NCBI RefSeq assembly: GCF_000227135.1
Contig: NC_018236.1
Coordinates: 5,616 to 69,615, forward strand
Length of the DNA: 64,000 nucleotides
Source of the DNA: Leishmania donovani
Lineage: Eukaryota; Euglenozoa; Kinetoplastea; Trypanosomatida; Trypanosomatidae
Reading direction: 5' to 3'
A program made the position numbers and the translations under genes. The notes below the pieces were generated by a model. That model had not been told where the DNA came from, made no database searches, and was given only the letters and a program-made list of their open reading frames with translations. The first letter of the stretch is position 1; each line of letters starts with the position of its first letter. Positions 40,270-51,513 of the stretch are shown piece by piece.

Positions 40270-41490
40270 CTGGGTGACCGGAAGTGACTGCATGGAGTGC
40301 AGATGGTTCGCTGCCTGCCGCTCCGCTAGTACTATGGTGTCCCCCCCCCTTCTGTGTTTATTATGAGGGCAGCTGACTCGGCGTTGTACCCGGTGTGCTA
40401 CGCGTGATGCGCGGATCGCTCGATGCTTGAAGCAGGTCTCGCCTCAGGCTATGGTCTTGCACGCAGTGATTTGATTACGCACATATCCCTCGCGCTGCAG
40501 GGGCTTCTCGTGTCGCGTATCTCTGGCTGCCCGCCTGCGCCCCTTCAGGAGGACACGCTATGAGTTCTTTGCGATCAGGCGCATGTTTATCCACGGGCCC
40601 ATTCCGCTTGACACAGCCATTCCCTTCAAAGGCATGCGGATTCAGGAGAAGACGGAGTGGCGCTGCTGCCACAGTCTCATGGAAGTGTCCTGTCTGTCGC
40701 GGCACATGCGGACAAGTCATCCAAGCACGCCCCCATGACCCCAACGGGCATGGACGATGAAGGCAGCTAGCCCCCTACCAGACAACAACGCCGTCCTGAA
40801 ACAGGTCCCAGGGCCCGAAAACGCGAGCGCTGCGAAGCACAGCTGGCGTGGCGTATGAAATCGAAAGAAGGCATGCAGAGGTCAGCAGAACGCGAGTGAT
40901 GGACGAGCGAGACGCGAAGAGACCCACACCGGTCAGCGGCACAGTGCATGTGCGCGAAGGCATGAGACATCACCTGCATCTGGCCGGGTGGGCTGATGAG
41001 GCACAAGTGCCGGAAGCATGGCAAGAACACCCCGAGTCGCGCCATCGAGTCCTCCAGACTCTCCAGTGTGGCGAGTCACCGCGCCATACTCTTGAATCCC
41101 ACGGCTTGAGGCGACTGAGGGCGAAGCATGGCATACGCAGGCAAGGGGTGTGCAGAGTCTCAGAGGGCCCTGACCTGCGGCTGGCCAACTTCCCCCTTGA
41201 GCTCAGGCGGCATGCACCGAGGCCAGCCCCCTGTTACCCACGCGGCTGGCATCCACCGCCTCCATCCTTGAGTGCATGACCTTGAGCACGGCCCGCCTGG
41301 ATCAAGGCATGCCGTCCACGCGAGTCTCCGTCTGGCGCCGATCGCGCAGCACGCATCCGAAGAACGAACGCGCGGGTGTACAAACGGTGCCCGTGCGACG
41401 CGCGGCCCGCTTCGACGGCAGGATGGTTTGTCCTAGACGACCAGGATGTAGCCGTGATGCGACAGAGGCAGGTGAGCTGTGACTGTGCAT
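40270..41490. repeat. Complex-sequence block, candidate degenerate retroposon(s)
   Basis: About 1.2 kb of balanced, purine-containing sequence with few homopolymers, sharply different from the T/C-rich flanks. The size would fit two adjacent SIDER-type elements of about 0.55 kb. Small ORFs inside it (for example 40848-41279) encode no recognisable domain and are interrupted in all frames over the full block. Identification is by composition and context only. Confidence 0.3.
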
Positions 41491-43504
41491 GCGTCGATTG
41501 GTTCGCCTGTTCGTCGTATAACGGACACTCGGAAGAGAGAAGTCCTTCCCCCTTCTGTCGGTGTCTGCGTATCGGTGCACGCAAAGCCCCTGTATGTTTT
41601 GTGCCATCACCAGCTTGTCTACCTTTTCAGGATGTTTCCTTGGCGTTGGCGTGAGCCGCACCCTCTTACCCTTCCCTTACAGTGTTTGCGCTTTAGGCCT
41701 ATTCGGTATGCGTCGATATCCCCACCCCCACCCCACCCCTCCCCCCGTGAGCGTCTTTCCCGTTTGTTCCTCCCTTTCTGCCTTTCTTTTTTCCACCGTT
41801 TTTTCTTCTCTTACTTGGGTGTGGGGTCTCCCGCTGTACTGTTATTTAACGTTACCCCTCTCCCCTCCCCCTTCCGTTTATGTGTCGTGCCTGTATGCTT
41901 CGCTTGGTTTCACTGCTGTCGCGCGCCTCCATCACAGCCGTCGCTGCGGCCTTACTGAGGTGTTTTGTGTTCCTGTGTGTGCGGGTGGGGGGGTATTCCA
42001 TTGCATACGCTGATGATGTTGTGCCCGGGCTTCCATGCACACTTCACACATGCATACATATATACGCACAAAACCTGCCCTTGCTGCGCGGCAGCGTGTG
42101 CACGTGAATGAGGTCGTTCATGTTTTGTTTTTTTCGCTTCTATTGCTCGTCCCACCACCCCTATTCTCCCCTCTCCATCAGCTGCCATGGCTCTGGGTGC
42201 CGCTGATGAGGGGTAGTGACGGGCGAACTGGAGTTGCGCACGCGCATCTGTAACTCTGCCCTATCTCCAACCGTTCTCTCCTCCTCCTTGTCGCTTCTCT
42301 GACGCTTTTTGCATCACTTACTTCGACTCGCCGCCCCACTTCCCTCCATCGCCCACGGCCACTCGCTCTCTGTGTTTTGTTGGCGCATGTCTGCCGATTG
42401 GCCCTCTTCTCTTTTTGGGGGAGGGGAACGGGGCTATTGGGACGCTCTCTCGTCCCCCTTCTCTTTTCCTTTAACCCCCCCCCACTCCACCCCCTCCCCC
42501 CATCCCTTCACACATGGTACGCTGACGCGTTGAGGGATGACCCCGGTCGAAGCGTTGGAGTGACTGGCGGGGGAGGGGGCCGGTATTTGGGTTTACGTAT
42601 CTGTGTGTGCCGCGTCGCACTAGCTGTTTTCCCTCGATGTATTGCCTTGCTCACTGCTGTCATCGCCCCCCCCCTGCTCGCCCTGCTGCAAGCTCGAAGA
42701 ATGAGGTACGAGGGCGGCGAGGAAAGCGCTACGACCTCTTTGAGCTCCTTCCTCGCTCCTGCTTCTCCCCCTCCCCTCCCTCAACGAAAAGCGGGTGGAC
42801 AGCGCTTTCTTTCCCACCGCCTACTGAAACCCCAGTGCGACGAAGCGAGCCGTGAAACCTGCTCTTGCGGCAGGCGTTAGAAGTTGTGAGAGGCTTAGCA
42901 ACTCGTGTAGGTTTTTTTTCGTCACGACAAGTTTGGCGGAGCGCTTTCAATCGCCGGGAACTAGCCATATGTATGCAGATGTATGTATGCGTTTGTGCAT
43001 GTGTGCTCTGGCGCATGCATCTCCTCTCTGCTCCCTCAGCGAGTAGGGGTGTATGGCATTTTCGTTCTTCTTCGTGCGCATCTTGAAGATGCAGTCGGCT
43101 CTCTTTCGCATGGTCTTCTGTCTCTGAGCTGTCCGCCGCGCTTCTAGTTTGTTTGCTTGTCCCCCTCTTCTGCGCTTGCCCTTAGTATAACATCTTCACC
43201 GGTGCTTTAGCTGGTGATCTCCCCACCCCCAGCTCTCCTGCTACTTTCCTCTTCGTCTCCCGAAAGTCTATTTCTTGTTCCTCCCTCTCCCCAACTTGTA
43301 GCTGCTCATCCCTATTTTCGCCTCACTTCGTTTGTTGCTTCGGTCCTCGGCTTTCACCGTCGTCCATCCCCACCTTTTCCTCCTTTTCCCTGTTAATTTC
43401 TTTATTCTTCTCCCCCTCCCACTCCCCCTTGTTGCCCGCGCGCTGCCCGCTGACTCTCTCGCTCGTTTTGAGTTTCGCCGGTTCATCTTCCTCTGGCCTT
43501 TTGT

Positions 43505-43830
43505 CTCAGCGCTTCTCATGAGCAGTGCTCACTTCCACCCTCACGGATGCCCCCCCGACTTTGACGGAAGTGGTGAGTGGAATGAGAAGAGTGTGGCACG
43601 TTACGGCGAGGCGCACGCGCTGGGCTCCCGCATACGTATCCAGAGAGCTTCCGACAGGAGGTCCCGCATCTTGTGGGCCAACACGCTGAGCACACTGAGT
43701 GTCGGGATGTGCCTGCAACAGGCCAATAGGAGCACAGATGCACAGCGGTCTACTCACCCACGCAAATGCAGTGCCTTTCGTAAAGAGATCCAGATACTGC
43801 ACAGATGTAGCCTGCACGCTTCTCCTCCTC
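43505..43830 (-). repeat. Candidate SIDER-type degenerate retroposon
   Basis: About 0.3 kb of complex sequence containing CGACAGGAGGTCCCGCATC near 43650. Its reverse complement resembles a GATGCGGGACCTCC-type segment that I associate, from memory, with Leishmania SIDER elements; orientation is therefore given as minus. No coding potential. The assignment rests on a remembered motif and should be treated as a hypothesis. Confidence 0.35.
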
Positions 43831-44696
43831 TCCTTTCCGTTCCCCACACTCCTGTCGTCAGTGCCTTCGGAGTTGAGCACACATCTCTGCCTCGTTCTAT
43901 ACAATCGAGGTGAAAGCTCGCATCTCTGTGTGTCTGTGTGTGCGCGGAGTCATCTTTTCTCTCCTTTTTGTTGCTATTCGCCTGCACGGGCGTGCAAGGA
44001 GTGAGCGAAGCAAGTGCGATTGGGTTCCATAACTTGTCAGTCACTTCCTCATCCGTCCCACCCTCCCACCCTTCCGTGCCGCCCTCAGTGCTTCAGGTCT
44101 TGATTACAGCATTTTCTCAAGCACAAGCCTTCACTCTCTCTCCCCCCCACACACGCACACACAGAACAGACAGAGCACCCGTGCGCTGTTGATGACGGTG
44201 GGGAGTGAGAGGGAGGGCGACGGCGCTCTGTGGCTTTTTTTCCGTTTCGGTCTCCCTCCGGGGTAGCCGCACGCCCTTTGCTGTCCTCGCTTTGGTGATG
44301 ACGGTCAAGGAACGTGTTCGCCTCACTTGCTGTTGTGCATGCGTGGGTGGATGTTGTGAGGCGGGTCGTTGTGCTGCTGTGCGCATAGACTCACTTCGCC
44401 TCGTGGAGGGTTGCACGCACACGCACGCACGTGTACCTTTTATTTATAGCGGGGCTTTTGTGATTATGGCTGCGTTGCTGGCACCTTCTTTCAGTGGTCT
44501 ACTCTCTCTCTTTATCGTGCTCTGTGCTCATGCCCACAGGCATCCACAGAGGCTTTCTTCTCTCTGAGGCGCTGCCAACCTGTGCGCGTGTGCGTGTGCG
44601 TGTGTGTTCTGCCCTTCTCGCGCTTTCCCTCCACCACAGCAGATGTGCGCTTTCTGCCTCTTCTCGATTTTGACCTTTTCCTGTTCTTCTTTGCTT

Positions 44697-44718
44697 GTGT
44701 GTGTGTGTGTGTGTGTGT
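44697..44718 (+). repeat. (GT)n microsatellite
   Basis: A 22-base GT run; a similar one lies at 45387-45407. Both are in the distal part of the 12.3-kb gene-free region. Confidence 0.9.
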
Positions 44719-46656
44719 ACCACTCATTTTTTTTTCGGTGCTACATACTCGTATATACAAGGACACACACACGCACATGCTCTGGCGAGCCCCCTCCCCC
44801 CTCCCCCCACACACACGCACCAGAGCCCATTTTCACACAGCAGCAGTTTGCGGTGTGGACATGCTGGACGAGCGACGCGCAGCGTGCATTCCATGCCTGC
44901 TGAAGTCGTCGTTGTAGGCGATGACCGCGCAGCATCCAAGAAAACGATTACGCGCAGCGAACAAAACCAAGCATGCACGCACACTTGAACGACAAGCCAG
45001 AGAAAGACGCAAAACCCGCTCCAACGGGTCTGGTGCGCGTGCACCACGTGGCCGGGGGTCGTTATGAGTTGCAGCGCCTTTTTGCCAGCTCGTGTTGAAG
45101 AGTGAGGAGGCACGCGCTAGCGTTCGTCTCTCGTCTCTCTTGTTTCCGTTTCTTGCATGAGGTGAGGGCCACGGAGAAGCATTTCTCAAGCAGCACACGG
45201 TAGCTCAAGCCCCTGTTTCAGCTTCCTCTGTGTCTCATTGCTGGCGCCCCCTCCTCTCCCTCTTTCGCTGGCGCTTGCTATCCCTTTCTTCATAACATCT
45301 GCGTTATGTTTTCTGCCCCCCCCCTCCTCTTCGTTTTTCTACTGCTCTTGTCTTCATCTTGTGTGTCTTGGCTCTCTCTCTCTGTATGTGTGTGTGTGTG
45401 TGTGTGTCGGTTGCTTGTGTTTGCCCTTGCGACGTGCTTGCACGGTGTCCCGAGCGTGGTCGTGCTCTTCTCCTCGCCCCCTCGCCCCATTCACCCGCTC
45501 TCGTGTTGGCCCTTCAACCGCTCATACTGTCGCCAGAGTATTTCGGGGCGCGTTGTTTTCCTTTCATGTGCTCTCTATCGATTTTGTTTTTTTCCGTCTC
45601 TTCGCGTTTGCGCCCTCCCCTCCCCGTCTCTCTCCCACCGCCTTGCTGCTTGCATAACTCGAGCACCGCATCCATGTACCCCCCCTTCCCGCCCCCCTCA
45701 CTCCCCCCCACACACACATGTGTTTATGCATTGGCGTGCGCGTGCGTGTTATGTTGTGTGCACCGTCGGTGCGCGGGTGTGTTCCGTCGCTTCACACGTG
45801 GTGCGCCTCATGTCGTTCTCTTTGTTTGCCTCTTTTTTCTTCTGCACCCGTCCACGCATGCACACATGCACACGCTGTCCCTCCTCGCGTCGAAGAGGAC
45901 GCGTGCGTGCGTGCGAGCGTGTATTGAACGTGTCGTTGAGCCGAACAGAAAGAATGCGCGTAAACGAAAAGTCGAACAAGGACACATTGAACAGCGGCCT
46001 CCTGTGCGTGTGTGTATGTGCATGGCCGTCTCACCGTCTGCATCTCTACGCGTACAGCAGCCGTGGCATGCCTCGCTTACTCCGCCTGCATCCGGGGGCA
46101 GCTTCCATCTCTGCTTCACGCCGCCGCGCTCACGAGTACCTCAGTCACTCGCAGCTGCCCCTTTGGCGTGCGCCACGGACGTCCTTCCAACTCCTGGCCA
46201 CCTCTGTGCGGATGATGTTGCCCCCACGCCCCCGCCCCGCACACTGTCGTTTTTCATCGTCCCGCTTCCCTTGCCGTCACTTTCTGTCTCTCTTCACAAC
46301 CTCATCGCGCTTGTCTCTGTGCCTCGCTCATGGACTGTCGCCCTGAGTGGCTGGCGAGCACGCACACGTCCTCGGTACTCCCACCGCGCCACTCACACCT
46401 CATCACCATCAGAGAACACGAGAAGAAAGCAGCGACTTAACGAAAGAGTATCATCCACAGCAGCGGCACGCCCATTCACGGCAGAAACCGAAAGACTCTG
46501 CACGCGCAGCAGGGGAGCTTCGTGACACGCGCCGTCCACCCCCACCCCACCCTCCTCTCCTTACAACAACAAGTCCGTCACCAGCGGCAGACAACCCTTC
46601 TTAGTAGAGCGCTCCTCATTTCACTCTTCTGGGTAGCATTCCCTTTCTCTGCCACC

Positions 46657-48405
46657 ATGTTCATTGTGCAGGTAGCGGCCGACATCTTCGGCAACAAGCT
46701 GAACTTCGAGCTCGGCTTCCCCAGCCGCCCCAGCCTGCAGGAGATCACTCGCGTCTCTGAGAGCGCCTTTTCGACGGAGATAGCCAACACGCGGCCAGAC
46801 AACGTGCCCCAGCACACGTTCCACATATCGAAGATCAAAGTCTATGACGAGGACAAGAGCAAGTGGGTGGACCTTCTCGGCGAGGGTCAGCTAACGGACT
46901 ACTGCCAGCTCTACGCCTTCCAGCCAGAGAATCCATGGCACAAGGAGACGCAGAAGCCGATTCCTCCGGCAACAAAACCGCCGACGGCTACGACCGCGCT
47001 GAGTCGCAGTGCCGCCGTCAGCAACACGCCGTCCGGCAGCCGCGCCGTCGCGTCCACCTCCAACGCCTTGGCTCCCTACACCGGCGGCCGCAGTGAGCCG
47101 GCGACATTGCGGAGGTCCTATGCAGCTGGGGCCAGCAGCACTGCCCTTGTCCCTCGCAGCAATGCAGACGCATCTCCGGAGGAAAAGCTGCGCGTCGTCT
47201 TCTCCGAATTCGACAACAAGGGCACTCGAATGATTGACGTGGATGACTTCAAGCAGGGGTTCCACAACATGGGGCTGGACTTCTCCAGCGCCACCGTGGA
47301 GGACCTCTTCGAGCGCGCCGATCTCAACCACGACCACCGCATCTCCTACACGGAGTTCGAGCGCTTTGCGCGGCTGTACCCGATCATGACCGACTGCCTG
47401 TACTTCCGCTCCAAGGCCTTCTGGGAGGAGGACCAGATGCGCAAAGAGATCCAGTCGGAGGTGGAGGCGGCGCACAAGTCGGAGGCCACGCTGGACCATG
47501 CGCAGCGCAGCCTGGAGAACGCCGAGGCCGACGTTGCAGACGCGCAGAGCGCCGTGAAAGCCGCCGACGACGACTTGCGGGACCGCACAGACCGCATGCG
47601 CGACCTTGCTAAAGACATGGAGGAGGCGCGCAAGGGCAAGGAGCGGGTGATGCGCGAGAAAAAGGAGCGGGAACAGGATCTCGGTGCCATCAGGGAGCGG
47701 GAGAAGGACGCGCGCAAAGATTTGCAGGACCTAGCTCGCGACTCCGACAAGCTGGACCGGCGCGCTGCCGCGCTCGTGAGTGATGCCGACGCGGCGGATG
47801 ACAAGGTTCGCCAGCTTCAGAAGGCGCTCGAGGACGCGAAGCGCACCGCTGACCGAGCACACCAGGCGGCCGAGCAGGCAGCGTTGGAGGCCGACCAGGC
47901 TAAGGAGCGTGAAAGAGATGCCGCCATGGAGGCGGATGCGATTGCACGCGAGATCCCGAAGGCCGAGGACGCTGTGCGTCTGGCGGACCGCAACGTGGTG
48001 GCAGCGGACCAGGTGCTGCGCGAACTGGACAGTGCCGGCAAGGACATTGGACGTCAGGCAGACGAGGCGGCCAGTCGGCGCGACGCTGGCGAGAAGGCTG
48101 TGGCCGAGGCACGTGAAAAGGTGATGCAGAAGGTGCGCGAGTTGGACGCAGCGCGCAACGCCGTTGCCGAAAAAGACAGAGCCATCAAACAAAAGGAGGC
48201 GGAGCTCGACGAGCACCGACGGCAACGAGAGCTCATCACGCAGCACGAGCGCACCCTGATCGAACAAGAGTTGCGCCTCCGTGAGCAGCGCGACAGTCTG
48301 GAGCAGCGCGAGACAAAACTGATGTCGGAGGCCAGCAACTACCTTGGGAACATGCGCATCAACCTCGCGACGCGCTCCTACTCGCGCGACCCCGGAGGGT
48401 ACTGA
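46657..48405 (+). CDS. BILBO1: BILBO1, flagellar pocket collar protein
   Basis: A 582-residue structural protein of the flagellar pocket collar, the ring that closes the flagellar pocket around the flagellum exit and is essential for pocket formation in trypanosomes. The N-terminal globular domain (1-105, MFIVQVAADIFGNKLNFELG, SKIKVYDEDKSKWVDL, DYCQLYAFQPENPWHKE) has the ubiquitin-like fold sequence known for BILBO1. A Ser/Ala/Pro linker follows. Two EF-hands are visible, with loops DNKGTRMIDVDD (186-197) and DLNHDHRISYTE (222-233). A coiled coil fills about 255-560 and a short tail ends SYSRDPGGY. This order (Ubl, two EF-hands, coiled coil, C-terminal zipper) and the length (T. brucei protein about 587) make the call firm. 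EF-hand 1 has Gly in the loop and may bind calcium weakly. The start is the ATG in a CCACC context after the AG at 46634-46635; 45 upstream in-frame residues are leader. Confidence 0.95.
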   Translation: MFIVQVAADIFGNKLNFELGFPSRPSLQEITRVSESAFSTEIANTRPDNVPQHTFHISKIKVYDEDKSKWVDLLGEGQLTDYCQLYAFQPENPWHKETQKPIPPATKPPTATTALSRSAAVSNTPSGSRAVASTSNALAPYTGGRSEPATLRRSYAAGASSTALVPRSNADASPEEKLRVVFSEFDNKGTRMIDVDDFKQGFHNMGLDFSSATVEDLFERADLNHDHRISYTEFERFARLYPIMTDCLYFRSKAFWEEDQMRKEIQSEVEAAHKSEATLDHAQRSLENAEADVADAQSAVKAADDDLRDRTDRMRDLAKDMEEARKGKERVMREKKEREQDLGAIREREKDARKDLQDLARDSDKLDRRAAALVSDADAADDKVRQLQKALEDAKRTADRAHQAAEQAALEADQAKERERDAAMEADAIAREIPKAEDAVRLADRNVVAADQVLRELDSAGKDIGRQADEAASRRDAGEKAVAEAREKVMQKVRELDAARNAVAEKDRAIKQKEAELDEHRRQRELITQHERTLIEQELRLREQRDSLEQRETKLMSEASNYLGNMRINLATRSYSRDPGGY

Positions 48406-50847
48406 GTCGTTGTAAGAGTGGCAGAGAACGACAACGACGCGTGCGTGTGCGTGCCGCTAGAAACGCCTCATGCGCTGTCTCCTCTCGCCCCCTCCTCTTT
48501 TCTGTGCGTGTGCTGTTGCCGTTTTCGCTAGACGCAACTGCTGCTCATCTCTCTTGGTACTTTGTTCTGGGGTGCTCAGAGGGAGGGGCGCTTTCATCCC
48601 CACCCTGTGCGCATGTGCGTGTGAGTGCTAGGGGCGCATTTCTTTCCTTGATTGTTAGATAGGCAGCCGTGCACGCCATGCGTGCTGTGGCGATGTCTGC
48701 TATATATATATATATATACGCCGAGTCTGCCCATCGGCGTGTGAGTTTGGGCGGCGCATCCTTCACCCGTCACACTCACTTCGCATCCACCCTTGTTTCT
48801 CCTGCACCTTCTCTTTTCTATCGTTGGATGTGTGCGTGCGAGTGCGCGTGTATGTGGACTTGTATTGCCTGCCTCCCTGAGAGAGATCCATGTCGCCGTG
48901 CGAATGACCCCCTCCGTATGCAATCCTTAGCGCATGTTTCCCCGGGGGTTCGGCCAGGCTGGTGGCAGTGGCGCCGCCCTCTTGCAGGCCACACCACTGG
49001 AGCACGCAGACGATAGTGACGAGGTTGACCTCTTTGGGAGAGTAGAAGAGGGAAAGTGCATTGTCCCCGTGCGTTGTGCGTGTGCTTGTGTGTGTGTATG
49101 TGGTCTCTCTCTGGCGTGTCGGTTATGGCGACGCGATGGAGACTCGTCATCCTGCGCCGTCATCATCGTTAAACGTGCGTTTTTCTTCTTCTTGTCTTCG
49201 TTGTCGCCTTTTCTTCTTCCACTAGAGTATACGACGGACGCTTTCCGTGCTCGTTGGTCTCTTGGTTCTCTGTTTGACTCGCTGTGTACCACTGTACGTG
49301 TCGTCGTCTTGATTGAGGCCATGGAGAGAGGGTATGTGGTGGTGATGCTGGTTCCAGGGGGAGGGACCGGAGAGGGGGGATGGGGATGTGCCATAGAGCG
49401 CCAACAGAGAGGTGTGGAGGAGACAACTACTTTGGCCGGCAGAGTGCTTTAGAGGTTGTGAGGAGTCGACGCGCATGGCCACCGCGTGCTGGGCCCTTTT
49501 CCCTTCCTCAGCGATCAACCTCCTCCCCCACCCCCGCTGCTTCCCGCCTGCCTGTTCTTGTTTTGGCGTTTCCATAGATGAGTTTTGTGTTTCCTTTAGT
49601 CGCCGTTGCGTGCCTTTGGGGTTTCTGTAGTGTTGTCTTCATCGTACACGAGAGAGGTGGGAGCAGCGGACCGGCTGCTGCTGCAGGGTGCAGCACAGCT
49701 GCGTAACTGAAAAGCCAAACGACGCACACGCCCACAGGTCTTAGGCTGAAGAGAGTTTTGCCCTCCAAAACAACAACGAAAAAGAAGCCGAGGTAAGGCG
49801 AGTTGCCAGGCGTGCATCGACAGACACGCAGACCGGTACCCTGTAACAGCAGGGGAAGGGGGGGTCAACGTCAAACACGCGGACCGCTATCTTGTCCGGT
49901 AACTATATCGTATGCTGGCACTGCTGCTGCTCTCGTTGTTCGCACGCCTGTCATGGGCTTGCTTGTGGCAGGTCCCCGCATCTCTCGCCCTCAAAATGTT
50001 GCCGGCGCTCTCATTTACTCCTTTCCTTCCTATGGAGATGGCGATGAGAAACACGATGCCTGAGGGCATCGGACGAGGAGGGGGTAGGGCGGAGAAGAAG
50101 TAGAGTATCGGCCCACGTGAGTGCTGCGTGTGTGCCTGTCGAGCATGCCAGCGTGCCTCCCCGCGTCCCCACGCATAAGCGATGCCCAGGATCGCCCCTT
50201 GGCCATAGCTGCTGTCGCTGATGCCGGCAGCTCCTACAGCCCCTTACTTCTACGCCTTCTCGTCCCATCTTTATAAAACTGCCTCGCCCCATGCCGGCCT
50301 GCAGGTGCTCTCGAACGCCCACATCCACAGAGACACACAGAAAAGGACTGGCGAAGACGCTTCCGTTGGCAGCGGACTTTCTCTCCCTCCCTCTCACGCC
50401 ATATCCTCCTCCCTGTCTCACGTGTGCTTTTGCGCAGCAGAACGCGACGCAGGAAACGGAAGGTGAGAGTGGGTACTGGCCGGCCATCTGCAGCCAGAGT
50501 GATTTGTTCCCCACCCAACCACTCGCTCACAGTTGGCACCGCTCCAGCGTACCTTCGGTCTTCGCTATCCCCTCCTCCTCGTCCTCCTTCATACGCACGC
50601 ACGTCTAAAGCTACTGGCTCCCTCGATCCCCCGTTTTCCTGTCTCGTCGTTTTGCATTTCTCGGTGCTCCGTGCGGTGGTGTTGGACCCGCCGCGGTACT
50701 CCGTCGTCGTCGTCACGGCCGAGCGAGCAACAGCGAGACGAGAAGATCGACGCGCTACCTTTGTTTTGCGGAGCAAGTGAGGAGACGCGGCAGCAGTGGC
50801 TTGATACGCAACGGCGATATCGCTCGCGCGTGGACCTGCCGTGCGGT
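48406..50847. other. Intergenic region
   Basis: About 2.4 kb. It contains a (TA)9 tract at 48701-48718 and an open frame 48934-49452 whose first 45 codons look coding-like (including ADDSDEVDLFG) but which degenerates into Cys/Val and Phe/Leu strings from dinucleotide and T-rich repeats; I do not call it. CT-rich sequence at about 50560-50610 followed by AG probably serves the next gene. Confidence 0.5.
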
Positions 50848-51513
50848 ATGTCGGCCTTGCTCTCGTTCCCATCTCGGTCCTCTGCAGCACCTTTAGCCAT
50901 GCACCGCTGTCGGCGCACATTCACCGCGGCTGCAGCCGCTGCTACCTCGCTTTCCGCGTCCTCGAGCACATCGGCGGACGGGCGACCCTTAGTCGCCGAT
51001 GCTGAAGCGATGGAAAGGTCTGGGGCAGCAGCGATGCACAGTTTGTACAGGCGTCTCCTCAAGGCCGGCGAGGAGGGCAGAATGATGCAGCACTGTCTTA
51101 CGGTGAACTCTCTGAGCGACAGCTTGACATACGGACTGCGGTTACTGCGCCTGCATCGTGAGCTGACTACGGTGGATGCTACAGCCCAGCAAACTCCGTG
51201 GTGGCGCGTGGCGAAGCGAGCGCGCCAGGGATTAGCACGCCGCTACTACGCGTGGAGCCTGCTGTCGCTGCGTCTGCAGCTGCGCAGCCGCAACGCGATC
51301 GCTGACGTCCTTGTGTACTTGCTCTTCGTCACCATGTGCTTCCTTCTCTACGAAATCTACCGCGCATGCCGCATTGGAGTGAACCGGGCCGAGGAGCGCT
51401 ACCGCACGCTCTCCATTCCCATTATTCAGACCTTGGACGCACTCGAGGCGGCGCAGGCGCGGAAGCGTGAGCTGCGCAAGGAAATGGAGAAGGACATTGT
51501 GCAAGGGCGATGA
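50848..51513 (+). CDS. Single-pass membrane protein, possibly mitochondrial, function unknown
   Basis: The predicted 221-residue product opens MSALLSFPSRSSAAPLAMHR and continues with Arg, Ala, Ser and Thr but few acidic residues over about 45 positions, which is compatible with a mitochondrial presequence. A helical, basic middle (64-150) follows, then one transmembrane helix at about 151-171 (IADVLVYLLFVTMCFLLYEI) and a charged coiled-coil-like tail (180-221, AQARKRELRKEMEKDIV). No family recognised. The frame is open upstream to 50533, but those residues are translated CT-rich leader. A later in-frame ATG at 50899 is an alternative start and would also begin a presequence-like stretch (MHRCRRTFTAAAAAA). 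Confidence 0.65.
   Translation: MSALLSFPSRSSAAPLAMHRCRRTFTAAAAAATSLSASSSTSADGRPLVADAEAMERSGAAAMHSLYRRLLKAGEEGRMMQHCLTVNSLSDSLTYGLRLLRLHRELTTVDATAQQTPWWRVAKRARQGLARRYYAWSLLSLRLQLRSRNAIADVLVYLLFVTMCFLLYEIYRACRIGVNRAEERYRTLSIPIIQTLDALEAAQARKRELRKEMEKDIVQGR

Larger units (their letters stand above)
34358..46634. other. 12.3-kb gene-free region upstream of BILBO1
   Basis: About 12.3 kb with no convincing gene. The + strand is pyrimidine-rich with many T and C runs and a cluster of (GT)n tracts between 35.6 and 39.6 kb. Long open frames such as 45306-46346 and 45359-46525 are repeat-driven (runs of Cys/Val from GT repeats, Ser/Pro from CT repeats) and overlap each other in different frames, so I do not call them. 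Two stretches of complex, less biased sequence (about 40270-41490 and 43505-43830) are listed separately. No tRNA- or rRNA-like sequence was noticed. Confidence 0.6.

Noticed and set aside
45359..46525. 388-codon ORF (and the overlapping 346-codon ORF at 45306-46346) just upstream of BILBO1
   Set aside because: Both translate GT and CT repeats into Cys/Val and Ser/Pro strings, overlap in different frames, and contain no family signature.
46522..46656. Hydrophobic N-terminal extension in frame with BILBO1
   Set aside because: The BILBO1 family begins at the MF-V-QVAADIF segment, and the acceptor AG at 46634-46635 lies inside the extension.
22405..46656. Hidden tRNA, rRNA or snRNA genes in the long gene-free regions
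   Set aside because: I looked for GGTTCGA-type T-loops and paired acceptor stems and saw none. Absence by eye is not proof, so tRNAscan-SE and Rfam scans would decide.
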